This document shows, in pieces, positions 44,322 to 54,790 of a DNA stretch of 62,000 bases. The DNA is taken from positions 5,906,475 through 5,968,474 of the forward strand of contig NC_049995.1 of the NCBI RefSeq assembly GCF_000003815.2. The letters run 5' to 3'. Within the stretch, counting starts at the first letter, position 1. Every line of letters begins with the position of its first letter. The DNA is from Branchiostoma floridae. Its lineage: Eukaryota; Chordata; Leptocardii; Amphioxiformes; Branchiostomatidae. Below the pieces are notes generated by a model. It was given only the letters and a program-made list of their open reading frames with translations. It made no database searches and was not told the origin of the DNA. The position numbers and the translations under genes are program-made.

Positions 44322-47087
44322 ATGGCAAACAAGCTGAAGACACTGGTTCTCGTACTCCTGGCTTTTGATGGAAGACATTCTTGGATGTTTGAGGATCCCC
44401 AACTTTCATGGCTTGATATCTGCAAGACAGACAGGTGTTCATCAGAGTGTAATTGTCGACATAGATACCTCAGTAGTGTTCCTCAGGACATGCCTACAAC
44501 CATGACTATTTTTTACTTACGGGACAATGAAATCACAGGCTTGTACCCGTCTGACTTCTCAAGATATGTTAGGTTAAGAAGGTTGCATTTAAAAAACAAC
44601 CGGATTGACACAATTAGAGAGCAGACATTTTCGAAGCTGTCTGAGCTCCGATATATAAATCTGTCGCAGAACAAGTTAAAATATATTCATCCTGGTACAT
44701 TTGCAGGTCTATGTAAGCTCCAAGGCATCAAGCTTGAATGTAACCAGATAACTGATATTGACCCTGATACATTCTCAAATTTACCTGAGCTTATTGGATT
44801 GGTTTTGTCGTATAACGTGATAACAAGCATTCGTCCGGGTATATTTACAAATCTACCGAAGCTGGGCGAGTGCTATCTTTACCATAACCAAATAACTGAT
44901 ATCAAGTCTGGCACGTTCTCAGATTTACCAGAACTCAGGTATCTGTGGTTGAATTCTAACAAGATACGTGTAGTTGAACTTGGGGCATTCTCTAACCTAC
45001 CAAAGCTCAAACAAATACACCTGGAACGAAACCTCCTCACGAGCATTGACCCGGGTACATTTTCAAATTTGGCAAGCCTTCATATTGTGGGACTGTCGGA
45101 AAACCCTTGGAACTGTGACTGTAAAATGGCAGATGTCAAGAAAGCGATAACTGAGTCGCATCCCCCCTACCCTGATTCTTCAGTATTCAAGTCCAAAATC
45201 ACTTGTGAACAACCTATTGACCACAAAGGCAAAATGCTTGATGTTATTCCTGAAGAAAAAATCTGTGTAAAACCAAAGATTGTGAAATTTGAAAACAAAA
45301 AAGGCGGCAAGCTTTTGCAGGGAGAAACTCTCCCTTTGGTCTGTGAAGCTACAGGCTTACCTAAACCAGTTATCACAATCGTCCTTCCGTCTGGACTGAC
45401 TCCTAAGCCTTCTGTTAAGTCAGGAGGGAGAAAGATTGCTACCTTAACCATATCAGATGTTACTGCATTTGACGCCGGTCAGTACATCTGTATTGCAACC
45501 AACGCAGGTGGCTCTACATCAGAAAAACTGTATGTTGATGTGATACCCGAAAAACCAAAGATTGTGAGATTTGAAAATAAAAAAGGCCGCACACTGATGC
45601 AGGGAGAAACTCTGCATTTGGTCTGTGAAGCTTCAAGTTTACCTAAACCAAATATAACAATCGTCCTCCCATCCGGACTGACTCGTATGCCTATTGTTAA
45701 GTCAGGAGCCATAAATATTGTTACCCTTACTATAGGACTTGCTTCTGCAGTAAATGCTGGTCAGTACACCTGTATTGCAACCAACGCAGGGGGCTCTATA
45801 TCTCAAAAACTGTATGTTGAGGTAGAAACCCCAACATCGGCTATGCCAGGCGTATCCAACGGTACAACGGAAAAATTTGATGTCACAACTTTGACATCTA
45901 CCGCACAGCATGGCGGTATGGTATTCAAATATTCAACGACATCTGACCAACAGTTTGTTGATGTAGAAACGCCAACATCGGTCATGTCTGCTGTATCCAT
46001 TGGTACAACAGAGATCTCCGATGCCATAGCTTCGACATCCACGCACGTGCAAACTTTTAGTACGAGGTTACAAAAACCAACCATTGTAAAGTTTAAGACA
46101 CAGGGGGAAACTCAATGTTTGGTCTGTGAAGCTACAGGTATACCTCCTCCAAATATCATTGTCACCCTTCCTAGTGGAAGAGTGACTATGGGAGTGAATG
46201 GTACCATCACTATAACTAACGTCAGTGCAGCAGGTGTCGGTCTGTACACGTGCATTGCGTTAAATCCTGTCGGCTCGGCTTCGGCCACAGTGTTTGTTGA
46301 TGCCCAAACCGAGGCGTCTGTTCCGCCATCTTTCAATGTTCCATTTTCAGTGTCAATTCCAGTGTCACCCGCTTTTCCGGGTCAACCCTCAGCTTTGCCA
46401 TTTGTTATTGGTCTTGGCACATGCCTTGGCGTTATTTTCATTACCTGTCTGTTTGGTGCATTTTATTGGACTCAAATGAAGAAAAGACCCCTAGCGAATT
46501 TAGCACGGGCAGTTGATCCTCCAAATAAAGACGACATGAGAAACAGTTCCAACAATAGCTCTGTAAGTCAAGGTCCAAACCCAGACACATCCTTACGTGC
46601 TGAAGGTCCAAACGAAGAAATGAATATGTCTGAGAATGTACATGAGAACCCAGAATCTCTCGCGGCCATTAGTTCCTGTATGACTAACAATGGTAACGAT
46701 GGCCATGAAGTCCAACCTGGTCCTACTGAAGATGTTGTAGGTCCTAAACTGAAATCAGGATTGGCACTCAATGCCAAATCATCCCCCAAACCATTGGCAG
46801 TACATGAACTAGTAAACATCGTGTATGGAAAGGATGAGGCTTGCTATGAGGTTAATGATGCTATTCCTCATGTCATTTGTGAGAATACTAAAAAAGACGA
46901 CGCAGTTTTAACTGCTTCTGGGCAAGTTGTTTACAACATTGAAGATGAGGGTGCAGTATCTACTGCGTCACAGTATATCTACAAGAATGACAATAATACG
47001 TCTCTAAATTCTAAGATGATTTACGGGCATAACGACGGGAAAACAGAAATTGCTGTTTCTCAATCTATCTATGAGAATAATGACTAA
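44322..47087 (+). CDS. LRR-Ig single-pass receptor, 921 aa, single coding exon
   Basis: Order: signal peptide (1-20, KTLVLVLLAF); LRR N-cap (34-58, CKTDRCSSECNC); eight 24-residue LRRs (about 60-251); LRR C-cap (about 260-315, NPWNCDCK then ITCEQP); Ig domains at about 317-408, 411-505 and 584-668, each with a Cys pair and a DxGxYxCxAxN-like strand F. A Thr/Ser-rich linker separates Ig2 and Ig3. The TM segment is about 691-716 (FVIGLGTCLGVIFITCLF), followed by KKR and a 200-residue tail. The tail ends in four spaced (I/V)Y motifs (Y871, Y887, Y901, Y917); Y887-KN and Y917-EN fit the pYxN Grb2-type SH2 site. The plan is that of cell-surface adhesion or recognition receptors such as the AMIGO/LINGO/LRRC4 groups, many also with one coding exon; orthology cannot be assigned. 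A possible acceptor (GATTCACAG) lies 3 nt before the ATG. AATAAA is at 47167. Confidence 0.9.
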   Translation: MANKLKTLVLVLLAFDGRHSWMFEDPQLSWLDICKTDRCSSECNCRHRYLSSVPQDMPTTMTIFYLRDNEITGLYPSDFSRYVRLRRLHLKNNRIDTIREQTFSKLSELRYINLSQNKLKYIHPGTFAGLCKLQGIKLECNQITDIDPDTFSNLPELIGLVLSYNVITSIRPGIFTNLPKLGECYLYHNQITDIKSGTFSDLPELRYLWLNSNKIRVVELGAFSNLPKLKQIHLERNLLTSIDPGTFSNLASLHIVGLSENPWNCDCKMADVKKAITESHPPYPDSSVFKSKITCEQPIDHKGKMLDVIPEEKICVKPKIVKFENKKGGKLLQGETLPLVCEATGLPKPVITIVLPSGLTPKPSVKSGGRKIATLTISDVTAFDAGQYICIATNAGGSTSEKLYVDVIPEKPKIVRFENKKGRTLMQGETLHLVCEASSLPKPNITIVLPSGLTRMPIVKSGAINIVTLTIGLASAVNAGQYTCIATNAGGSISQKLYVEVETPTSAMPGVSNGTTEKFDVTTLTSTAQHGGMVFKYSTTSDQQFVDVETPTSVMSAVSIGTTEISDAIASTSTHVQTFSTRLQKPTIVKFKTQGETQCLVCEATGIPPPNIIVTLPSGRVTMGVNGTITITNVSAAGVGLYTCIALNPVGSASATVFVDAQTEASVPPSFNVPFSVSIPVSPAFPGQPSALPFVIGLGTCLGVIFITCLFGAFYWTQMKKRPLANLARAVDPPNKDDMRNSSNNSSVSQGPNPDTSLRAEGPNEEMNMSENVHENPESLAAISSCMTNNGNDGHEVQPGPTEDVVGPKLKSGLALNAKSSPKPLAVHELVNIVYGKDEACYEVNDAIPHVICENTKKDDAVLTASGQVVYNIEDEGAVSTASQYIYKNDNNTSLNSKMIYGHNDGKTEIAVSQSIYENND

Positions 47088-47166
47088 AAAAGCTACTTTG
47101 GAAGCCAATATGATCTTGAGTGAACACTTACTACCATTAGAAAACATGAAAATTACCGTCAAGACA

Positions 47167-47172
47167 AATAAA
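47167..47172 (+). terminator. Polyadenylation signal of the LRR-Ig gene
   Basis: AATAAA lies 80 nt after the stop codon and is the nearest canonical signal. Another at about 48563 could end a longer transcript. Confidence 0.5.
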
Positions 47173-49533
47173 TTCAACTTTACAGTTGGAAATATTTCTA
47201 CTCTCTCAACTGCCCCATGAAGAGAACTAAAGGTTCCAATCGCAGAACCTGAGTAAAGTGGAAACCTTTTTCCTTAAAGAGGACAGTTTATTATTATTAA
47301 AAATGTATTAGAAGCAGTTGGTTTTTCTTGGAGGAGGGGGGGGGGGAATTCGGCCCAGAACTACATATACGTAAATGGATTGTCAACAAGCAAGGAACAA
47401 TGACCGGGATCGCTTAACTGCCAAATCAACGAAGTTCGGCTTTCTCTTTGCGGCCCTGCAGCCTAAACGGAATATTAGACCCCCTCATCTTGACAAGTGT
47501 AAACTCGCCTAATCCATTTAATGTGTAGGCGAGACTGTCCAGTGTCATCATGTGATGGTATGCCCGCGCTAACAAAATGAAAAAAAAAATACATAGTAAA
47601 ACCTCGTATCTCGGATAGGACGTTACATGTAGGTCCCGTGTTAGGGGAGATCCACACCTCGAACAAGTTAAAGATCCCACCACCCGTATAGTAAAGAGGA
47701 GGGGTTCTTCCCGGTGTGAGTGGTTCAAATAAATCTGTCCTCATATGCAGCATGCACTGGGTAGTACAATCCTGGTGTGTTACGCCATGAGGCGGTTTAC
47801 CAGGTATGCAAAGCAAACAAACAAAGCAAAAAAAATGCAACAATAGATTCCAGCATCAGCAGTTCTTTGTTCCTATTGAAATAGATTTTTTGTGAAAGAG
47901 CTGGCCACGCAATCTAAGATAATGGTGAGGTTGAAATGGTGGTTTGTAAGAAACAGAAAAAGAACCACATTAGCACAGTTGCCAATTCTAGTAAAAAAAG
48001 GAGAGCGAGAAGATTAGGATAAAGCACAACAGAAATGACATCGCTGACGAGCTGAGCGGCTGTAGTAGCCTGTAGTACAGTACAAATACAGATTGAACAA
48101 CAGTCCTGGTGTCGTTCCACAACTTGCAAAAAAACCCTGCCCAGATGAATACAATAAACCAGTATAGAGGTTTATAGGACTGTTACGTCATACAAAGTGT
48201 GACACTAAATGAAGACCTAGTGTTGCCATAACTTTGCCTTCTTGGCCAGATGTTCTTCATAATCGTTTATGTGTACCAATGTGTAGCGTGACTTCGATGT
48301 CTTATCTATTGTCTCTACCTTTCATATATGAATTGAATACTTGATTTTTGTTATGCTCTTGAATAAGTTGTTGTGTGATCTACTTATCCAGAATGGTTGT
48401 TTACTACTTTCTGTTATATTTTTGTGAATTTATCATTCATTCAATTCTATGCTTAGCCTACTGATTATTTTTTGGGATCTTGATTTGCTATGATTTTTCA
48501 AGGGCTCCTTCGGAAATCAGTTACCAAATTAACTGAAGAGACGATCCTAAATTTTCATAAATGAATAAAAAGAGTCACTTGTAACTTTGTAAACATGTCT
48601 TAGCAAGGACTTCACTGCTGCAAACTTCAAGGGGCAGTAGTATAATGAAGTTAATAGCTTACGTTCATGAGCCGGACTTATAATGCTAAATCTGGACATT
48701 ATTTGGTATTACTATGGTCTTATGTTCAAGAGATTGACTAAATTGTAAGTCTTTGTTTACAACATGTAAAAGTATTGGATTTATGTGCTATTATACATTG
48801 AATTACCGTACAGTTGTAGACAACAAAAGAATACATGTGAATGATGCATAGGGTTTCCTCATGTGATTTGACTGCTATGTGTACTAGAAATTAGAAATGT
48901 TTTCAATCAGTAATATGTATGGAAATCTGAATCTAACAGGAATTCAAGCATTATTTGGCACTCAGTGTAAATACACAAGTATCTATTGACCCTATATTAG
49001 TAAGTGGTGTGCTAGACGTTATGCCTTCAAGATAAAAAAAAAAATTGGACGAAGGTGTTCAGAATGTCGTTGGACACAATAACTGTTTTGTGGTTGAAAT
49101 TGTTAGCAAATGTGACAAAGAGGCTTCTTTGGGAAATAGTATGAGTGACACAATGTTTTTTTTACCTGTTTCACACTTAGGCACCGACATGTTATTATAT
49201 AATATCTATCTATTTTCATTCATCTATTTCAGGACGCGTCTTTATCTATTTATTCTTGATTTATTTAGTTTTACATTTCTGAAAGGATTGACATAACAGG
49301 TGATTACCACCTTATACTGCAAAAAAGATTGTCAGTGAGAGAAGGTGTGTTTTGTACTATGTATGTGTAATGATATATTTTTCTTTGATATATTGGGACT
49401 TATATTATACAAGCTGTACCACTGTTATTTTGTTCTGGCCCTTATCTCTTTCCTTATGACTTACATGCCGAGTTGACATGCTCAGAAAATAAACAAAGAT
49501 CCAAAATTACCTTGAAATTGACATAGCACTTAA
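47173..49533. other. Intergenic, nothing recognised
   Basis: No coding exon is recognised. Open frames up to 122 codons at 47426-47843 have no domain support. Part of this stretch could be 3' untranslated sequence of the LRR-Ig gene. Confidence 0.5.
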
Positions 49534-49816
49534 ACTAGGGTTTACACGTGCGTATATTTTCTAGTGCGTATTAGGTCCGTTGGGCATACTTAGCCTCTAC
49601 CACGCTCTACAGGTCACTGGAAAAATAGTAAAAATTGGACAATTATAGACAGATAAGATGTCAAACGAGTTAGATGGCCGAGGAGCATAGTTTGCGACCA
49701 GCTAACTCGTTTGGCATATTTATCCGTCTATATTTTCCAACTACCTGTCGAAACTGGAAGAGACTCCCATACGGACCTCATACGCACTTGAAAATATACG
49801 CACGTGTGAACTCACC
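49534..49816. mobile_element. TTAA-flanked fold-back MITE
   Basis: TTAA flanks both ends (49530-49533 and 49817-49820). The arms share TACACGTGCGTATATTTTCT and AGTGCGTATnAGGTCCGT, then TAGCCTCTACCACGCTC versus GAGTCTCTTCCAGTTTC. They reach a GCCAAACGAGTTAGCTGG-like core, so most of the 283 bp can pair. Fragments resembling its arm occur at 2425 and 9746. Confidence 0.85.
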
Positions 49817-50022
49817 TTAACCGTGAGGGAAATTGAAACAAATTTGCCAACTGACACGATTGCAGTAACTGCACACAGACACGCACAAACACGCACACAC
49901 AAACGCGAATAGAGACATTATAATACGAAGAAAACATGCATTTACCGAACAACACAATAACTGAAACAGTTTAATTTAATGTCAACAAAATTGTACATTG
50001 TAGTAGTAAAGTCGTCTATCGT

Positions 50023-51020
50023 GGGGTTTACGGAAAAGCCTGGGCCCAGGAGCTGGGCTGGCTAGCCTGAAAGACTACCTTTTCTGGGCCCCAAGGCTAT
50101 GCATGGGGGTTAGCCTGTAGCTGAAGTTTTTCCTTAGTAAAAACTGGGTCAGTGACAATTCCAGCTGTGGGTGGGATGGGGAAAGGTAACAGTTGATCAT
50201 ATTGCTGGGGCCGCTTGCAAAGAACAACTCATCCAAGACTGGAAGAAAACAATCATAAACTAAATTCCAACAACCAGCATCCACAGTTCTTTGACATATG
50301 AACACAGTATGTTCTCTTTGGTTATACTTCCAGTCAGGCCTAATAAGTACAGAAAGGATTGTTGGGCCTCTTATGAAATTTCCTTGCTAATTGTGGAAAA
50401 ACTGGGTCAGTGGTAACATTAACCCAAGACAACAGTTGGTCCCCTAGGATGAGGGCTGTTTGCCAAAACATCAAATCTGAAACAGATGTCCCAACCATCA
50501 AGTGTCAGTTAGCATTAAGATGCAGGAATGGATGTATGTTACGTGTTTTTATGTGTCAACCTGTATGTTTGTTAATGCCCCATGCTCTGCTAGGTCCAAT
50601 ACCTTGCCACTCACCTTGCCACTACTGAGGGGGAAGGGGTTGTATATGATGTGTACTGTTGTTTGTGTTATCTGTTTCTCTCATGCAGGACCATAACTGA
50701 TAGCCACTATAAGTATTGTAGGAATGACTGGCAGTTATCATAGTCGAAGGAAAAGTAAATACACTAAGCCTGGGGGTTACTGTACTGGATGTTGATTGTT
50801 CAAATTTTGCTGTAATTGTAAACCAAACCCAATCCCCATAGATATGACCAAACTGTGGCCTTCTGTCCAATGCACCCTGCATGCAATGAAATTGTCGGTT
50901 ACCCAACTTTAAAAAAAATCCATTATGGGCCCAAACCCCATCCATAGCCTTGGGGCCCAAAAAGGGTGGCCTGGCTAGCCTGCAGGCTAGCCTACTGGGC
51001 CCAGGCTTTTCCGTAAACCC
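50023..51020. mobile_element. Mutator-like non-autonomous element with 9-bp duplication
   Basis: Inverted ends GGGTTTACGGAAAAGCCTGG (left, with an extra leading G) and CCAGGCTTTTCCGTAAACCC are flanked by GTCTATCGT at 50014-50022 and 51021-51029. A perfect 9-bp duplication with long GG...CC ends fits Mutator-type transposons. Subterminal GGCTAGCCTG palindromes are repeated at both ends. No transposase is encoded in the 998 bp. A partial relative lies at 26385-26600. Confidence 0.85.
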
Positions 51021-51029
51021 GTCTATCGT

Positions 51030-52078
51030 ATCATTATACACTTACAGTCTTTGTCATGTGAGACAGTTTCATAGACGTACGTGTATAATACTCATTCATA
51101 CATAGTAAAAATATGAACCCCCCATCCCCTGCAACAAATACATGTACATCCAATGCCTACGACAATGTTCACCATTATAAACAATTGGATGGTGATAGTA
51201 TTAACCCTAACCCTAATGTGGCCCTATCCATGATCCCACAGGTGTATCATCTAAAGCATATGTTGGCAGTGTGGGGGTTAACAATCAGGATTCTCGACTA
51301 CGTTAAATATAGAACATGTTTTACTATTGTATCTTGAATCGTAATTTCGGCTGTGCACATGTGATACAATGCAAATCGCTTGCATAACTACAATTATTAC
51401 CATCACTTGCTAAGTATCAAAATATTAACAAGCTGAATAATCAATATAATCTGTGTTCAACAATGATGACAAAAACGTGATGAAACTGTTAACAGATTTC
51501 ATTTTAGACTTCTGGTATCCTATTCAGAAAATCCATCCTTTTGAAAAGATCCCAATATATAAACATGTCAAATTCAAACACCATACAATGTTTCTCAATG
51601 CTTTCTGGTGGAAATAACTTAATTCTATAAACAAAGATACAAAGCATATTCAAGTGCAAGTGTTTTTGGTAAAGTAAGGCCATGATAATTTCCTGATTTG
51701 AATGATATTCCGAGGCACATTAATTTTCATCCATTAAGATAAAAAAGTTTTCAATCACACTGAAATATGAATTGCACCGAGCGGCTGTAAAATCAGCACA
51801 AATACGCCGGAAAGTTAGGGAAAACGGGTAACTATATAATACAATACCAAAGTAAATTCCCAAGTCATTTGTTTAACCTTCCTGACCACTTAAATTTCAT
51901 TTTAGTAAATGATGGCAATTTTTTTTTTTTGGGGGGGGGAGGTTTCCTTACCTTTCACCTGGATATCTTCAAGACTTAAATCTGATTCAGGTATGTCAGG
52001 TGATTCACACAACGTAAGGGGACAGAATCCCTCAAACGCCTATTAAAGGCGGTTGCCTCTATACTGTACACAGATATT
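51030..52078. other. Intergenic, nothing recognised
   Basis: No gene or transposon termini are recognised. A run of T then G lies at about 51920-51940. Confidence 0.5.
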
Positions 52079-52089
52079 TTAGCTACTAG

Positions 52090-52385
52090 TAGATGCCTTT
52101 TGTTGTGATGTTGTCCGTCTACGTATGCAAAGTTTCACATCAGTGTGTTTAGCTATATGGCTAGATGAAAAACATGCGCAATCTGTTCGGATTCCTCGCG
52201 TATGTAAGGTTTCTGACCGGTGTGTTTTTCCTTTTTTTTTTACAATGGTTGTCCACAGTAGATTTCTTTGCTGCAAAATAGTCACACAGGTCATACTGGT
52301 AAGGTTTTCCATCGTTTGAGTTCTCATATGTTGGGATGAGTGGCACTTTTGAGTTGCTTTGTATTAAGACCACACACGTAGGCCT
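52090..52385 (-). pseudogene. Decayed C2H2 fingers downstream of the zinc-finger gene
   Basis: Immediately after the stop of the intact gene, the minus strand still spells finger remnants. One is GKPYQYDLCDYFAAKKSTVDNH, with the first cysteine replaced by Tyr; in another frame a VCGLNTKQLKSATHPN-like piece follows the first-type finger pattern. The ancestral protein probably had at least two more fingers, cut off by a new stop. Confidence 0.65.
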
Positions 52386-53213
52386 TTACATTGTTGTGTT
52401 GCATTGTCTAAGATGCCTCCTCAAAGTGCATTTTCGTGCTGCAGAATAGTCACACTGGTCACACTTGAAAGGTTTTTCACCTGTATGGGTTCTCATGTGG
52501 TTGGATAAGACAGACCTTTGAGTTGCCCTGTATCCACACTCCCCACACATGTAGGGCTTCTCACTGCTATGTATTAGTTGATGTTTCTTCAAACTGGATT
52601 TCAGTGCAGCAGAATAGTCACACTGGTCACACTTGTATGGTTTTTCACCGGTATGAGTTCTCATATGTCCAGATAAATTACACCTATTAGTTGCCCTGTA
52701 CCCACACTCCCCACACATGTAGGGCTTTTCACCAGTGTGTTGTTTTAGATGTTGGTTTAAAGTGGCCTTCACCGCAGCAGAATAATCACACTTGTCACAC
52801 TTGTAGGGTTTTTCTCCAGTATGTGTTCTCATATGTTCGAAGAAATGACACTTCCGAGCTGTCCTGTACCCACACTCTCCACACATGAAGGGTTTGTCAC
52901 CGGTGTGTTTCGTTCGATGATAACGCAAATCGCTTTTCTTTGCTGCTGCAAAGTCACACTGATCACACTTGTAGGGTTTTTCTCCTGTATGAGTTCTCAT
53001 ATGTCGGGATAAAGTAGACTTATGAGCTGCTCTATACCCGCACTCTCCACACATGTAGGGCTTGTCATTGGTGTTTGCTTCCGGTTGACTTACTATGGGC
53101 TGTTCTTTGGTCTTGCTTGCATCACTGTCACCTAAAACTCCAGTGGGATACCAATCATGGAAGGTCTTTGGAACAGCAGTAGGAGACCCATAGACAATGT
53201 CTGCCTCTGCCAT
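52386..53213 (-). CDS. C2H2 zinc-finger protein with eight fingers (275 aa)
   Basis: After a 50-residue acidic N-terminus (MAEADIVYGSPTAVPK) eight fingers follow with TGEKP linkers. Two types alternate strictly: YMCGECGYRA...HMRTH and YKCDQCDYSAA...H. The eighth finger ends HLRQC, a C2HC form. Finger tips differ (for example STLSR, SDLRY, CHFFE, ATLNQ, CNLSG, SSLKK, SVLSN, CTLRR), so sequence-specific DNA binding in the nucleus is expected; the target is unknown. No KRAB, SCAN, BTB or ZAD domain is visible. The upstream base order TTTTTTTAACCCACTAG then GTAAGACATGG suggests a splice acceptor 11 nt before the ATG, so an upstream non-coding exon is likely. The alternating pattern indicates duplication of two-finger blocks. 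Confidence 0.88.
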   Translation of the reverse strand: MAEADIVYGSPTAVPKTFHDWYPTGVLGDSDASKTKEQPIVSQPEANTNDKPYMCGECGYRAAHKSTLSRHMRTHTGEKPYKCDQCDFAAAKKSDLRYHRTKHTGDKPFMCGECGYRTARKCHFFEHMRTHTGEKPYKCDKCDYSAAVKATLNQHLKQHTGEKPYMCGECGYRATNRCNLSGHMRTHTGEKPYKCDQCDYSAALKSSLKKHQLIHSSEKPYMCGECGYRATQRSVLSNHMRTHTGEKPFKCDQCDYSAARKCTLRRHLRQCNTTM

Positions 53214-53369
53214 GTCTTACCTAGTGGGTTAAAAAAAACAACACCAATTCAACTTAAAACGATAGCATTTGGAAGTAAATATATGCAATCAATCATTAAA
53301 AAAAACTAGCAAGCTTTTCTCTCAGCACTACCACTGGAATGTGCGAAAGTGATCGGCAGCACTGATTGT

Positions 53370-53512
53370 CAGAATATTTGAAAGCACTGGATTTTATACA
53401 GAACTGAAACAGTTCAGTCAAAACTGGGTCCAGCGCTCACAAGAGGGACGTCCAGCACTCAGTGACTGAGAAAGTTTCAGCTCTGGAAATCCAGTGCTTA
53501 CAAATATTCTAC
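53370..53512. mobile_element. Small fold-back element upstream of the zinc-finger gene
   Basis: AGAATATTTGAAAGCACTGG, then ATTTTATACAGAACTGAAAC, is inverted as GTTTCAGCTCTGGAAATCCA, then GTGCTTACAAATATTCT. The loop contains CCAGCGCTCACAAGAGGGAC. It lies 150-300 bp upstream of the zinc-finger start on the opposite side. Confidence 0.65.
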
Positions 53513-53856
53513 ATGGGAAACTGTGTGAACATGAGAACAAAAGTAAGCTACTTCAAATGCCTCATGGATATAGTACTTATTTGTTGTTTTCCTGCAACTA
53601 CCTGTTGTTTAAAAGAAGTAAAAAGAAGCACGCTTTTGCCACACAGATAAAGTAACTCAGTTCGGTTGTCCAGTTGTAAATGCCTATTGTTTTCAGAATT
53701 AAAAAAAAAAAAAAAACAGCATAAAGACGACTTTACTGCATCCACCAAAGTCACAATAAGGTCATCTGGCATGAACGAACTTCTTTTAACAGCACCAAAA
53801 AGTCATTACACGGAATTTGACACGACAAAAAGTACAGTTACTTTTGTATGGTCAAC

Positions 53857-53881
53857 CAAGGAGGTTAAAAAAACCTCCTTG
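53857..53881. repeat. 25-bp hairpin of the AAGGAGGTT type
   Basis: CAAGGAGGTT, five A, then AACCTCCTTG. It is the same palindrome as at 17177-17200 and 8277-8315, but I see no flanking duplication here. Confidence 0.75.
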
Positions 53882-54197
53882 CTACAGCAAAAGAGAGAGA
53901 AAGAATACAGAATACATATTGCAATTCTACTAATCAAACAATATAAGATACTAATTAAACAATATAGGAAGACCTCTATACAATCAAGTGGGGCTAAACT
54001 AATGTTCGCAGATCCCAACCCCCACCCCCACCCCAACACTAACACACACGAATACGGACATGTTTTGAGCGCAGTAAATACACAATCTGCAGGGGCGGAT
54101 CCAGGATTTTGCAAAGGGGGGGCGCATATTCTGTTATAGCTGACTGGTCGTGGCCGAAGGCCAGGAATGCGCAGCGTAGCTGCGCGGGGGGAGAGCA

Positions 54198-54222
54198 CGA
54201 GAGGGGGGGAACCCCCCTCTCG
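54198..54222. repeat. GC hairpin in hAT subterminal region
   Basis: CGAGAGGGGGG pairs with CCCCCCTCTCG around a 3-nt loop. Runs of seven and six G follow immediately, so the strand may also form a G-quadruplex. It is about 110 bp inside the transposon's left end. Confidence 0.8.
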
Positions 54223-54540
54223 TTGGGGGGGTTTGGGGGGTCTCCCCCAAGAACTTTTTAAAATATAGCGGCTCTCTGGTGCATTTTAGAGCCATTTCTG
54301 TCCAAAAATGACCAACGAATCAACACTGATTTTTAGAGCGGAACAAATATGATAAACGAACGAACACTGATTTTTATAGTTAGCAATCTCACATTTAACA
54401 ATCATATGGTCATCAAAGATCCATTCTCAATTTCCTTTATTGTACATTCTCGGAGTAAGTTGTCTACGTTTAGCGGAGATATATCGTCAGTTTGACACGG
54501 TCTGACATTGAATTTTTACTCCTGACATTTACCGTCACAG

Positions 54541-54685
54541 TATGAATGAATGAATGTTTAATATTGTATCTTGCGTCGCTCAGCCCACATGGGCTAATGG
54601 GGCACCAAAATAACAAATATAATAACCTAGAGTCAGATGGAACATAAGTGATAGATGACGAAAGCAGAATAATTTTGAACACAGA
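54541..54685 (-). mobile_element. LINE 3' terminus nested in the hAT element
   Basis: On the minus strand the sequence runs TTAGCCCATGTGGGCTGAGC, then GACGCAAGATACAATATTAA and (CATT)n. A short hairpin followed by a tetranucleotide tail is the typical 3' end of CR1/L2-type LINEs. Only about 140 bp is recognisable. Confidence 0.6.
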
Positions 54686-54790
54686 AAAGGGTATTTATTA
54701 CATAGAGTGGTGTTCAACAGCGAAATAACAAATAACACAGCAAGTACGACACTAACATTCGAAAACTATGTCAGTATCGGTGAGATCACC

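Noticed and set aside
46815-47087. ITIM motifs in the LRR-Ig tail
   Set aside because: None of the tyrosines has the full (I/V/L/S)xYxx(I/V/L) pattern; pYxN is the better description.
47426-47843. Minus-strand ORFs of 100 and 122 codons
   Set aside because: Two overlapping frames with no domain, lying in probable 3' untranslated or intergenic sequence.
51201-51216. Interstitial telomere repeat (TTAACCCTAACCCTAA)
   Set aside because: Only two and a half units, expected by chance in AT-rich DNA.
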